Assembly: GCA_019120235.1 (NCBI GenBank)
Contig: DWVN01000124.1
Span: 1 to 13,815, forward strand
Length of the DNA: 13,815 nucleotides
Reading direction: 5' to 3'
From: Dwaynesavagella gallinarum
GTDB lineage: Bacteria > Bacillota > Clostridia > Clostridiales > Clostridiaceae
Positions 1 to 7,941 of the stretch are shown in pieces (the stretch's first letter is position 1; each line of letters starts with the position of its first letter). The notes beneath the pieces were generated by a model. That model worked only from the letters and a program-made list of their open reading frames with translations, was not told the origin of the DNA and searched no databases. Both the position numbers and the translations under genes were made by a program.

Positions 1-1
1 T

Positions 2-3000
2 AAATCATCAGAGGAAGAATTGGAGTTAAATTATGAAGACACGTCAAGTGTAAAAGATGCAGATAATAATGAAGTAAATACTGGTTCACATCAAGATTTT
101 TTTGAACCACTTAATGAAGAAACATATGTAGAAGATACTGAAACTAAGGAAGATAAAGAATCAGAAGATTCATTAAAGGTTGAAGAAGATACCACAGTTG
201 AAGAAAATGAGAAAGTAGAAGAATCATCAACTACTGAAGAGACTTTGGAAGAAGAAATGGAAGAATTAGTGGAAGCAGAAAAAGTTGAAGAAGAGGAAGT
301 AGAACAAACTGAAACTGCAGAATCAGAGGAAGAAGTTGTAGAAGATGAAGAAATATCAGAAGAAAGCGAAGATGAGGTAGTAGAAGTAAATGATGAATTT
401 CCTTCATCAGCATCAGGGTTAGAAACTGATATGACACCGACATCAGATGAGAGTGTAGAACCTCCTTCTTTAGATATAGAAGATGGTTATGAAGTTGATA
501 CTGAATTAGATGAGTATGGAAATGTTATTGAAGTTTTTGCGGGTAAAAGTAGAAATGTTTCCACATTTGCTTTAAATGATATAAGATTACCTACTGGAGT
601 TAAAGGACCTGCTGGAACTGTTGCACATTTTGGGGAAACAAAAGGTGGAGTTGCTTTCTCTATTGTTGGCGCAAATAAAAGTGTAGAAAGTGGAAAGTAT
701 AAATTTCAAGGAACAGCTAGACCAAGTCTTGTGTTTACTGGTGGTATTTTAGATGCTAAGGCTACAGTGTCGTTAGTAAGTACTTTTGATGGAGGTAATA
801 TTGAATTAAGAACTAGTCCTGCTACTAGTGTTGTTACCAATACATTAAGACAATTTTTAATTAATGCGGCAAATGAAAGAATAGATGAAATAAATGGTGT
901 TAAGTATTCAGATTCTGAGCGTGTTAAATCAATCGATGATAGAACTTATTTAACTCTTGCATTAAGTTATATACTTTATGCTAATAATGGTTCTACTGGA
1001 GGATCAACAGTTGATCCTTTAAGATTAACATTTAGAGATTTAGATTCACTTATACCTAAACAAACAACGATTGATTTTGTGGCTAGTACTATTTTTACAA
1101 CTGATTTAGAACTTATAAAAAATATAGTTAATGAAGATTCTTTTGTTAGTAATCAGTCAAATTCTCCTAAGAATTCTAGAAATGTATCAAATGTAAATTT
1201 AAATGCAGAAGGAATAGCTGTTAATATTGATTTTAAAGCAGAAAATCCTGAAAATGGATTAAAAACTAATACAAGATATGAATTTATTGCACCAAATAAG
1301 GATTTAGTATTCTTTCCTGTAGCTGATAGCTCAACTAAAACAGGAAGTGCTATTAGTTATGTTGAAGGACTTACAATGACTCAGTTTAAAACTGGTAAGC
1401 AACTTCCATTATTTGAAACTTATTCTGTAGCATCTAGTGTTGACTTACCTACAAGTTTAGCTATGTCAGCTATGATTTCATTAGAAGAGATTACATCTGC
1501 AGTTAGTATGGTATCTAGTATTGATTTTTTGAGTATTGATGATAGCACATTTGTTGATTATAATAATATGGTTTCAACGGCTTCTAATATATCTTTAGAT
1601 GTAAGAGGCACTAGTATCAAATTTAAAACTTTAAAAATATTTGACAAAGATTCTACTATAACTAAAATGGAAATAGAAGATGATAGGATGAATAGGTATC
1701 CTGTATCTTTAGCTCCAATAGATTCTAATAATGTTGATAGTGGGGCATATCCTCAGGTAACTGGACTTCAAAGAGCAACTCCATATATATTTAGAAAATT
1801 TCATATAACAGCTCAACCGGAAAGTGAATCTATAACTAAAACATTACAACTTAGTATGTTAAGTTATGGAAGTAATGGGAGTACAACAACAGCATTAACA
1901 CATAATATATCAATTCGAACTTCTACATTTACAGAACCAACTTTAAAATTGAGTGCAGATAAGTTATATGTAAAAAATGATGGTTCTACAAGTAGTGTTT
2001 ATGATAGTAGTAACTATAAATTTGGACCAGTTTTTGTACCACGATTAGAGGTAGAGCTACCAAATAAAATTAAGCTTCCGGTAGTTACAAATGATAAAGA
2101 TGCTCTTAGATATGTTATTGAGGTTGAAACTACAGATGTAACTGTAAAAGATTTAATATTAAATGGACTAAAAGGAAATGAGCAATATAAAGTTGAAAAA
2201 ATAGACGGAAAAGATAAGGTTTATTTTATAGTAACTTTATATAATTTATCAGAAAATAGAGATTATGGATTTTTAATATTAGAGCTTAGTTATACTGATA
2301 TAGATGGGAAAGAACTTATTACGAGACAAGTTATAAGTGGTATAAATGTTATAACTAATATTCCTTTAAATGGTGGAGAAATTAGACAATATCCAGATCA
2401 AACACTTGATAATACAACAGGACCAGAATTAACAAATAATGCAGTATTTAACGTAACGCTTTTTGAAGCAAAAACACTTGAGGCTAGAAAAGCAGAAATT
2501 CCAGTATTTATAGATGATATGAATGGAAGATTCTTAAGAATGGAATTTAAGAAGCCTGAAGGTAATCCAGCAGTTGAAGTAGAGTTAGAAGGAAGCATTT
2601 TAAGGTTTACAAATTTAGAGCCAAAAAGTGAAGTTGTATATAAGTTGGATTTTATTTGGAAAGATAAGGATAATAAAGAGCAAACATTATCTAAATATGC
2701 AAAAATATCTACTCCAGCAGTTCCAGCAGTTGATGTAAAAGGTACAACTATAACAACAACTTCATCTACTGCAGAAATAGTATTTGAATTGTTCTCAGCT
2801 CCAAAATCAACAATATCTGGTGTTACTTTAAGTGATGAAAAAATTAAATTTACTTGGAATAGAGATAAATTAACTCTAAACTTAGAAGGATTAAAACCAA
2901 ATACAGAGTACAAGGATTTGGAAATAACTTTCAAGTTAGAAAATGGACTAATAACAAAATACAAAATTGAAACATTTAAGACAAAAGAAGAAGTAAAACC

Positions 3001-3382
3001 ACCAACAGGAAATGTTGCAGATTTTGTAGCTAGAATTTATGAAGCTGCACTTGGAAGAAAACCAGAAGTTGAAGGATGGAGATTCTGGGTTCAAAAATTA
3101 GAATCTAAAGAATTATCTGTAACTCAATTTGTTTATGACTTAATGGCTCAAGATGAATTTGTTAATAGATTCTTGAGTAAAGAAGATTTCATAAAAATGA
3201 TGTATATAATAGTTGTTGGAAGAGAGCCAGAAGAAGAAGGACAAAAATATTGGGAAAGAAAGTATGATGAATATAAGTTGCAAGAATCATCATTAGCAGA
3301 AGTAAGAAGAAGAATTGCTACTGAGATGATGAGTGAACCAGAGTTCAAAGATTATGTAACTAAAATTGGATTAAAATATTAA
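2..3382 (+). CDS. Large acidic surface/secreted protein with Ig/FN3-like repeats and C-terminal DUF4214, 5' partial
   Basis: The frame is open to the left edge of the window, so this gene is probably cut at its 5' end. A TTG at 20 preceded by GAGG could act as a start, but those bases also read as Glu codons of the same acidic stretch, and a start there leaves no signal peptide. Numbering from 20, residues 1-130 are a Glu/Asp-rich low-complexity region. The body, about 165-990, is Ser/Thr/Asn-rich and beta-like. Its second half carries recurring Ig/fibronectin-III-like strands with the pattern GLKPNTEY...L.I.F, seen near codons starting around 1760, 2165, 2610 and 2890. Residues 998-1115 match the DUF4214 family as two related halves, with ALGRKPEVEGW and VVGREPEEEGQ as the paired motifs. 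I see no cysteine in 1120 residues, which is common in exported Gram-positive proteins. It is probably an adhesin-like or extracellular protein; the ligand is unknown. The gene ends in a strong terminator. Confidence 0.8.
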   Translation, partial: KSSEEELELNYEDTSSVKDADNNEVNTGSHQDFFEPLNEETYVEDTETKEDKESEDSLKVEEDTTVEENEKVEESSTTEETLEEEMEELVEAEKVEEEEVEQTETAESEEEVVEDEEISEESEDEVVEVNDEFPSSASGLETDMTPTSDESVEPPSLDIEDGYEVDTELDEYGNVIEVFAGKSRNVSTFALNDIRLPTGVKGPAGTVAHFGETKGGVAFSIVGANKSVESGKYKFQGTARPSLVFTGGILDAKATVSLVSTFDGGNIELRTSPATSVVTNTLRQFLINAANERIDEINGVKYSDSERVKSIDDRTYLTLALSYILYANNGSTGGSTVDPLRLTFRDLDSLIPKQTTIDFVASTIFTTDLELIKNIVNEDSFVSNQSNSPKNSRNVSNVNLNAEGIAVNIDFKAENPENGLKTNTRYEFIAPNKDLVFFPVADSSTKTGSAISYVEGLTMTQFKTGKQLPLFETYSVASSVDLPTSLAMSAMISLEEITSAVSMVSSIDFLSIDDSTFVDYNNMVSTASNISLDVRGTSIKFKTLKIFDKDSTITKMEIEDDRMNRYPVSLAPIDSNNVDSGAYPQVTGLQRATPYIFRKFHITAQPESESITKTLQLSMLSYGSNGSTTTALTHNISIRTSTFTEPTLKLSADKLYVKNDGSTSSVYDSSNYKFGPVFVPRLEVELPNKIKLPVVTNDKDALRYVIEVETTDVTVKDLILNGLKGNEQYKVEKIDGKDKVYFIVTLYNLSENRDYGFLILELSYTDIDGKELITRQVISGINVITNIPLNGGEIRQYPDQTLDNTTGPELTNNAVFNVTLFEAKTLEARKAEIPVFIDDMNGRFLRMEFKKPEGNPAVEVELEGSILRFTNLEPKSEVVYKLDFIWKDKDNKEQTLSKYAKISTPAVPAVDVKGTTITTTSSTAEIVFELFSAPKSTISGVTLSDEKIKFTWNRDKLTLNLEGLKPNTEYKDLEITFKLENGLITKYKIETFKTKEEVKPPTGNVADFVARIYEAALGRKPEVEGWRFWVQKLESKELSVTQFVYDLMAQDEFVNRFLSKEDFIKMMYIIVVGREPEEEGQKYWERKYDEYKLQESSLAEVRRRIATEMMSEPEFKDYVTKIGLKY

Positions 3383-3390
3383 TTTTTTGA

Positions 3391-3428
3391 AATAGAGAAG
3401 TATTCTTACTTCTCTATTTTATTTTTTT
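3391..3428 (+). terminator. Intrinsic terminator of the DUF4214 gene
   Basis: A perfect 12-bp stem (3391-3402 with 3407-3418) has a 4-base TTCT loop and runs into a T-rich tail. It lies 8 bases after the stop codon and separates the surface-protein gene from the peptide-scavenging pair. Confidence 0.9.
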
Positions 3429-3456
3429 AAATAAAATCTATTTTTACAGTAAATAC

Positions 3457-3462
3457 TATAAT
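3457..3462 (+). promoter_or_regulatory. Possible -10 element of the lipoprotein-peptidase unit
   Basis: TATAAT occurs here with no clear -35 at the expected distance. A second pairing, TTTACA (3443-3448), 17 bases, TATAAA (3466-3471), looks better as a promoter but would start the transcript at or inside the ribosome binding site. A promoter is expected because a strong terminator lies just upstream. The exact element is not decided by the sequence. Confidence 0.3.
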
Positions 3463-3475
3463 TACTATAAATTAT

Positions 3476-3492
3476 GGAGGCTCTATGTAATG
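3476..3492 (+). promoter_or_regulatory. Ribosome binding site with overlapping start-stop pair ATGTAATG
   Basis: GGAGG at 3476-3480 is followed by ATG-TAA at 3485-3490. The last A of that stop codon is the first base of the real start ATG at 3490. The first ATG lies 4 bases from the Shine-Dalgarno sequence and the second lies 9 bases from it. Only the second opens the lipoprotein reading frame. Ribosomes could initiate, stop after one codon and restart, which would tune expression; that role is inference. Confidence 0.5.
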
Positions 3493-5247
3493 TTATATTT
3501 TAGAAGGTATGTTTTATTATTTGTGTCTATTATTTTTGTGATTTCTTTGTTTACGTCGTGTGGTAAATCAGATAATAATAGTGGAAATAAAATAAAAGTT
3601 GATAATATTTATAAGGGCAGTGGAAAATTTGACAGAGATACTTTATATATAAGTGCGCTTAATGTTGATACACCAACAAATGATTCTCTTGTAAAGCATG
3701 ATATTTTAAATGTTGGTATTAATTCCATAAGTAGAAGAAGTTTCAATCCGTATTTTGCAGAATCAAAATGTGATGTATATATTATTGATACGTTGTGGGA
3801 ACCACTTATGAAAAGAGGGTATGATGGTGAATATTATCCCAATATACTAAAACAACTTCCAACAGTTTCGGAAGATAAAACTACATATTTATTTTCTCTT
3901 AGAGAAGATTTAGCTTGGGAAGACGGAACAAAACTTACTACAAAAGATGTTGAATTTACATATAAGTTTTTGATGGATAATTCCTATAGTGGTTCTTTTG
4001 ATAGGGAACTTTTAAATATAAAAAATTGGTTGGAATACAAAGATGGAACGGTTGATTATATAGCAGGACTTGAAATTTTAGATGATTATAATTTTAAAGT
4101 TATGGTTGAAACACCAAATGTTTATACACTGGATTTACTTAATATATACCCCCTTTCATTTTCTTATTATGGGCAGTATTATTATCAAGGAGGTTCAAAT
4201 CAATTAGAAAGTGTTGATATTAGACCTTTTGGAAATGGAGTTTTTAAATTTTTAGGATATGAAGAAAATAAGTATTTAATTCTTGAGTCAAATTCTTTTC
4301 ATTTTAAAGGAAAATCCAATATTAATACTCTTACATATAAAGTCATTGATATGAAAAATTTTATCAATGACTTAACTTCTGGAAATGTTGATATAGTCAG
4401 AGATGTTTTTTTAAATGATGAAAACCTTTTAAAAATTTCTAAGGTGGAATTTTTAAGCGGATATATTTTTCCTAGTTATAGATACGCATCTATTGGAATA
4501 AATCACAGTAATTCTATTTTAAAAGACGTGAATGTTAGAAAAGCTATTAATTTGTGTATAGATAAAAGTGAAATTGTAAAAAAAATATCGGATAACAATT
4601 TAGATATATTAGATGCTCCTATTGATAGAAATTTTTATAACTTATTTTACGATAAAGATGAAGTTAAAAATGATTTTAATAAAAATACTGCTATGAGTTT
4701 TCTTGAAAAATCAGGATGGAAAAAAGGATTAAATGGTTTTCGTGAAAAAGAGGGGCAAAAATTGGAGTTTAAATTTTTAATTGAGAAAGATGATTTAATT
4801 GTTTCGAAAATTTTTCCTTTAGTAAAGAAAGATTTAGAGAGTATTGGAATTAGTGTTGTTAGTGAAGAAGTGGATAAAGAAATTTTTCAGCTTAATTCTA
4901 AGGATATGAAAAATATACCTGCACTTTATGATTTGTTTTTGATGAATCCAAATTTTAACTTTGAATCTAATTGGTTTAAAAGTTTTTCAACAAATGGAAT
5001 GAACAATTTTTATTATTATTCAAATTCTTATTTAGATGAACTTCTTTATAATATTTCTGTTGAATTTGATGTTGATAAAAGTAAAGAACTATATCAAAAG
5101 GCGTATGAAACTATTAAAGAAGATATTCCGATTGTTGCTTTATTTCAGGAAAAACAATTTGACGTATATAATGGACGAATTCTTGGCATAAATTCTGCAA
5201 ATATTTTTAAGACATTTTATTATGACGAAATAATTTTGAAAAAATAG
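3490..5247 (+). CDS. Oligopeptide-binding lipoprotein, ABC transporter solute-binding family 5 (OppA-like)
   Basis: This is a 585-residue extracytoplasmic substrate-binding protein of the SBP_bac_5 family, which captures peptides (less often nickel or sugars) for an ABC importer. The N terminus has basic residues, a hydrophobic stretch (about 7-22) and the lipobox FTSC with Cys24 as the lipidation site, followed by a polar Ser/Asn-rich tether, so it should be anchored on the outer face of the membrane. Family signatures are the segment around residues 246-270 (FGNGVFKFLGYEENKYLILE) and the hinge-region motif around 348-366 (NVRKAINLCIDKSEIV). The length is usual for the family. The M28 peptidase gene begins 19 bases after the stop, so the two are probably co-transcribed. 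No permease or ATPase gene is adjacent, so it must use an importer encoded elsewhere or act only as a binding protein. Peptide specificity is inferred from family and neighbour. Confidence 0.88.
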   Translation: MLYFRRYVLLFVSIIFVISLFTSCGKSDNNSGNKIKVDNIYKGSGKFDRDTLYISALNVDTPTNDSLVKHDILNVGINSISRRSFNPYFAESKCDVYIIDTLWEPLMKRGYDGEYYPNILKQLPTVSEDKTTYLFSLREDLAWEDGTKLTTKDVEFTYKFLMDNSYSGSFDRELLNIKNWLEYKDGTVDYIAGLEILDDYNFKVMVETPNVYTLDLLNIYPLSFSYYGQYYYQGGSNQLESVDIRPFGNGVFKFLGYEENKYLILESNSFHFKGKSNINTLTYKVIDMKNFINDLTSGNVDIVRDVFLNDENLLKISKVEFLSGYIFPSYRYASIGINHSNSILKDVNVRKAINLCIDKSEIVKKISDNNLDILDAPIDRNFYNLFYDKDEVKNDFNKNTAMSFLEKSGWKKGLNGFREKEGQKLEFKFLIEKDDLIVSKIFPLVKKDLESIGISVVSEEVDKEIFQLNSKDMKNIPALYDLFLMNPNFNFESNWFKSFSTNGMNNFYYYSNSYLDELLYNISVEFDVDKSKELYQKAYETIKEDIPIVALFQEKQFDVYNGRILGINSANIFKTFYYDEIILKK

Positions 5248-5266
5248 TATTTTTGGAGATGGTATT

Positions 5267-6205
5267 TTGAAAAAATTTGTAGCTATGGTTTTTGTGCTTT
5301 TGTTTATTGCTAACGGGACAGCAAATGCTATAGAAAAAAATTATGGAGATATTGCTTATGGGCATTTGTTAAAATTTTCGCTGCTTGGTAATAGAGCTCT
5401 TGTTACACAAAGTGAAAAAAATTCTAGAGATTACATAATAGATACGCTTCAGAAAATGGGATATAAATCTAAAAATTTAAAATTTAAAGTTGAGAATTAT
5501 GATACCTATAATATTGAAGTAAATAAAAAGGGAAAAGATACATCTAAAACAATTATTTTAGGTGCTCATTATGACGGGAGAATTGAGGGAAATGCTTTTG
5601 ATGATAATGGTTCAGGTATTTCTATTTTGCTTGAGTTGTGCGAAATTTTTAAGGATATAGATTCACCGTGTAATTTAAAATTTATATTTTTTGGTGCTGA
5701 AGAAATAAATATTTTAGGTAAAGGTCTTCATGGTTCATATAATTATGTTGAATCTCTAAGTTCAAGAGAGAAGTCTAAAATTAAATATATGATAAATCTT
5801 GATACTCTTGCATCTGGTGATAAAATGTACGTTTATAATTCATATAAAGATAAAGAAGTTGATGAATTTAGCAAAGAGATATTGAAGAAAATTAAAGAAG
5901 TGTCTGAAAATATAAATATTGATATAAATTTTAATTACAATGAAGAGGGAAATATAAGTTTTACCAATACAAAAAGTGATTACTATCCTTTTTTTGAAAA
6001 TAATATTCCATTTTTGTATTTTGAATCAACAAATTGGGAAGTTGGAGATAATGATGGGCGTTCTCAAACAGAATTACTAGGAAGAATTATACATTCTAGA
6101 ATGGATAATATGATATTTTTAGAAAATATTTTTAATGATAGAATAAAAGATAGGTTAAGAAGCTACGTTGAGCTTGTAAAAGAATTAATATTAAGTGAAG
6201 TATAA
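5267..6205 (+). CDS. Exported M28-family zinc aminopeptidase
   Basis: This is a 312-residue metallopeptidase of family M28, which removes N-terminal residues from peptides using two zinc ions. The TTG start at 5267 is chosen because it gives a complete Sec signal peptide (MKKF, hydrophobic core, ANA then cleavage near residue 21) and has GGAG 8 bases upstream. Expected metal and catalytic residues are visible in order: His101 and Asp103 (GAHYD), Asp113 (FDDNGSG), Glu145-Glu146 (FFGAEE, general base and ligand), Asp179 (NLDT) and His276 (HSRMDN). All five ligand positions are present, so it should be active. It lacks an obvious anchor beyond the signal peptide and is probably secreted. Its position just behind a peptide-binding lipoprotein suggests extracellular peptide trimming and capture. 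Natural substrates are unknown. Confidence 0.9.
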   Translation: MKKFVAMVFVLLFIANGTANAIEKNYGDIAYGHLLKFSLLGNRALVTQSEKNSRDYIIDTLQKMGYKSKNLKFKVENYDTYNIEVNKKGKDTSKTIILGAHYDGRIEGNAFDDNGSGISILLELCEIFKDIDSPCNLKFIFFGAEEINILGKGLHGSYNYVESLSSREKSKIKYMINLDTLASGDKMYVYNSYKDKEVDEFSKEILKKIKEVSENINIDINFNYNEEGNISFTNTKSDYYPFFENNIPFLYFESTNWEVGDNDGRSQTELLGRIIHSRMDNMIFLENIFNDRIKDRLRSYVELVKELILSEV

Positions 6206-6233
6206 AAGGTCTTTTTAAGATCTTTTATTTTTT
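6204..6233 (+). terminator. Intrinsic terminator after the M28 peptidase gene
   Basis: A 10-bp stem with one G-U pair (6204-6213 with 6217-6226), a 3-base loop and a following run of T overlaps the stop codon of the peptidase gene. It ends the lipoprotein-peptidase unit. Confidence 0.8.
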
Positions 6234-6248
6234 TGTGCAAAATTATTA

Positions 6249-6278
6249 TTGAACAAAAAGTTAAAAATATGTTACAAT
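6249..6278 (+). promoter_or_regulatory. Sigma-A type promoter with extended -10, for the 218-residue gene
   Basis: TTGAAC (6249-6254), an 18-base spacer and TACAAT (6273-6278) preceded by TG at 6270-6271 form a good vegetative promoter with an extended -10. The expected transcript start near 6285 leaves a leader of about 40 bases that contains AAGGAG at 6310-6315. Confidence 0.6.
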
Positions 6279-6325
6279 GATATAAATATTAATAAGTTTG
6301 GTAATATTTAAGGAGTTTAAAACTT

Positions 6326-6982
6326 ATGAAGTACCTAGAGACAAGAAAATTATTTTTATTTAATATGGTTAATGAATATTTAAAGTTGTTAGATTATATG
6401 GAGGAAGATTATAACCATAATTTAGTAATTGAGAAGGTTAATAAATTTTTCTCAAATATATCTAAGAGTTTTGTAGAGATTATTTTTAAAATTGTGGTTG
6501 AGCATACTAGTAAATTAGAGCTTAATTTTTTCGGTGATTCTAGGACAATTGGAATTAATCATATTAAAAATATTTACAGGGGTATAATAAGTAATTCTGA
6601 TGTTAAGAAAATTTTAGAAAATATAAATATTTGTGTTAAAGATTTAGATTGTAACAATAAATTTGAGATTAAAAAATATGGACAACTTGTAGATTTGATT
6701 GAAGAGTTGGATTTTTTGTGTATGTTTGAATTGTATTCTTACCTTTTAGGAGAGGATGTAGAAGGGGTTTTAAGTTTTATTTTAAATAAAATAACTGAAG
6801 ATGCTGTAGATCCTGATGAAAGTAATTCGGATGTTATTAATGAAAGAGTTATGTATCAAATTGAAAATAAAATAAGATTATTTAAAAAGCTTTATGATGA
6901 TGAGGATATTGATTTAGTAGCGAAAAATGAAGATCATATTATCTATGAAATAAATGATGTTTTAAAAATAGTTTATATCTAA
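6326..6982 (+). CDS. Uncharacterised 218-residue cytoplasmic protein upstream of spoIIA
   Basis: I do not recognise this protein. It starts with ATG 10 bases after AAGGAG and encodes a Leu/Ile/Lys/Asp/Glu-rich polypeptide that looks mostly alpha-helical. There is no signal peptide, no convincing membrane segment and no metal-binding or nucleotide-binding motif. Cysteines occur in ICVKDLDC (about 106-113) and again near residue 136. The C-terminal third is strongly acidic. It has its own promoter and a strong terminator, so it is a single-gene unit, not part of the spoIIA operon that begins 150 bases later. Many Bacillus genomes have dacF upstream of spoIIA, and this gene is clearly not dacF. 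Codon use matches its neighbours. A sporulation role would be a guess from position only. Confidence 0.75.
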   Translation: MKYLETRKLFLFNMVNEYLKLLDYMEEDYNHNLVIEKVNKFFSNISKSFVEIIFKIVVEHTSKLELNFFGDSRTIGINHIKNIYRGIISNSDVKKILENINICVKDLDCNNKFEIKKYGQLVDLIEELDFLCMFELYSYLLGEDVEGVLSFILNKITEDAVDPDESNSDVINERVMYQIENKIRLFKKLYDDEDIDLVAKNEDHIIYEINDVLKIVYI

Positions 6983-6984
6983 TG

Positions 6985-7019
6985 ATGGTGTGCAATATAT
7001 GTTGCACACTATTTTTTTA
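6985..7019 (+). terminator. Intrinsic terminator between the unknown gene and spoIIA
   Basis: An 11-bp stem with one G-U pair (6985-6995 with 7002-7012), including GTGTGCAA paired with TTGCACAC, has a 6-base loop and is followed by seven T. It isolates the spoIIA operon from upstream transcription. Confidence 0.9.
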
Positions 7020-7027
7020 TTATCATA

Positions 7028-7081
7028 TTTCGAAAAAAATTGAATATTAATATTGAATTTAGATAAATAATATTGTAAAAT
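7028..7081 (+). promoter_or_regulatory. Candidate Spo0A / sigma-H control region of the spoIIA operon
   Basis: TTTCGAA at 7028-7034 differs at one position from the Spo0A box TGTCGAA. Two matches to the sigma-H -10 pattern RnnGAATWW start at 7039 and 7052, but no good AGGA-type -35 is seen. A vegetative-like alternative is TTGAAT (7053-7058), 17 bases, TAAAAT (7076-7081). In Bacillus subtilis spoIIA is read by sigma-H RNA polymerase with Spo0A-P as activator, so such sites are expected, but this AT-rich DNA yields chance matches. Confidence 0.35.
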
Positions 7082-7132
7082 TTTTACATATTCAAGATAT
7101 CCCAAATTAATTTTTGGAAAGGATGTTTTTTT

Positions 7133-7468
7133 TTGGAAGTTTTTTGTGAAGAGCAAAACAATACTATTGTAGCGTATCTTAATGGAGAAATAGATCATCA
7201 TTCAGCTGAATATATACGTATAAAAATAGATTACTACATAGATACTTCCACTTCTAAAAATTTAGTTTTTGATTTTAAAAATGTTTCGTTTATGGATAGT
7301 TCAGGTATAGGAATAATTATTGGTAGACATAAGAAGATATCAGCAAAGAATGGACAAGTTTTTATAGTTAATTTAAACAAAACAATTAAAAAGGTTATTG
7401 AATTATCAGGTATTACTAAGATTGTAAAAATACATAGTGATTTAACAGAGGTTTTAAATAATGCTTAG
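7133..7468 (+). CDS. spoIIAA: Anti-sigma F factor antagonist SpoIIAA
   Basis: This is a 111-residue STAS-domain protein. In its unphosphorylated form it binds SpoIIAB and frees sigma F in the forespore; SpoIIAB inactivates it by phosphorylation and the SpoIIE phosphatase reactivates it. The diagnostic segments GEIDHHSAE (18-26) and FMDSSGIGIIIGR (53-65) agree with Bacillus SpoIIAA, and Ser56 corresponds to the phosphorylated Ser58. The start is TTG at 7133, 10 bases after AAAGG (7118-7122). It gives the expected length. An ATG at 7123 lies in a different frame and hits a stop after eight codons; it would join the frame only if the nine-T run at 7126-7134 were one base shorter. This is the first gene of the operon; spoIIAB starts 10 bases after its stop. 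Confidence 0.95.
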   Translation: MEVFCEEQNNTIVAYLNGEIDHHSAEYIRIKIDYYIDTSTSKNLVFDFKNVSFMDSSGIGIIIGRHKKISAKNGQVFIVNLNKTIKKVIELSGITKIVKIHSDLTEVLNNA

Positions 7469-7478
7469 GGGGATTTGT

Positions 7479-7934
7479 ATGCAAAATAATATGAGTTTAA
7501 CTTTAAGTAGTAGATCTAGTAATGAAGGCTTTGCTAGAGTTGCAGTTGCTGCGTTTATTGCTCAGTTAGACCCAACGCTTGAAGAAATAAGTGATGTTAA
7601 AACAGCAGTTTCTGAAGCTGTTACAAATGCTATAATACATGGGTATAATGAGGATGAGAATACAAGTATAAATATAAATGTTAGTATAGAAGATGGATTT
7701 AAAGATACTCATGGAAATGATAGTTATAGGGTGGAGATAAGTATCATAGATAATGGTTGTGGAATAGAGAATATATCTCTTGCGAGAGAGCCATTATATA
7801 CTTCAAGACCTGACCTTGAGCGTTCTGGAATGGGTTTCTCTGTTATGGAAAGTTTTATGGATGAATTGTTTGTAGAAAGTAGTAAAAATAAAGGGACTCA
7901 TATTAAGATGGTAAAGTATATAAAAGTAAGGTGA
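7479..7934 (+). CDS. spoIIAB: Anti-sigma F factor, serine kinase SpoIIAB
   Basis: This 151-residue GHKL-fold protein kinase holds sigma F inactive and phosphorylates SpoIIAA. ATG 7479 is preferred over the in-frame ATG at 7461. AGGGGGA at 7467-7473 is correctly placed for 7479, and the protein then begins MQNNMSLTLS, which aligns end to end with the Bacillus protein (MKNEMHLQFS). Visible motifs are Arg20 (GFAR, equivalent to the residue contacting both partners), the N-box around Glu46-Asn50 (EAVTNAIIHGY), the G1 box Asp91-Gly95 (DNGCG) and the G2 box around 115-120 (RSGMGF). ATP binding and kinase activity should be intact. It lies between spoIIAA and sigF, and its stop lies within the sigF ribosome binding site. 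Confidence 0.95.
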   Translation: MQNNMSLTLSSRSSNEGFARVAVAAFIAQLDPTLEEISDVKTAVSEAVTNAIIHGYNEDENTSININVSIEDGFKDTHGNDSYRVEISIIDNGCGIENISLAREPLYTSRPDLERSGMGFSVMESFMDELFVESSKNKGTHIKMVKYIKVR

Positions 7935-7941
7935 TTGTATA

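Noticed and set aside
231..443. Minus-strand open frame opposite the Glu-rich region of the surface protein
   Set aside because: It is the reverse of Glu codons and yields a Leu/Pro-rich shadow with no binding site or family.
2398..3348. Two minus-strand open frames under the surface-protein gene
   Set aside because: They lie inside a well-supported plus-strand gene with clear repeats and DUF4214, and have no features of their own.
6962..7201. Minus-strand 79-codon frame across the spoIIA control region
   Set aside because: It crosses a strong terminator and the start of spoIIAA, with no convincing start context or recognised motif.
7461..7478. Upstream ATG at 7461 as the start of spoIIAB
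   Set aside because: The Shine-Dalgarno sequence lies downstream of it, and the start at 7479 aligns exactly with known SpoIIAB proteins.
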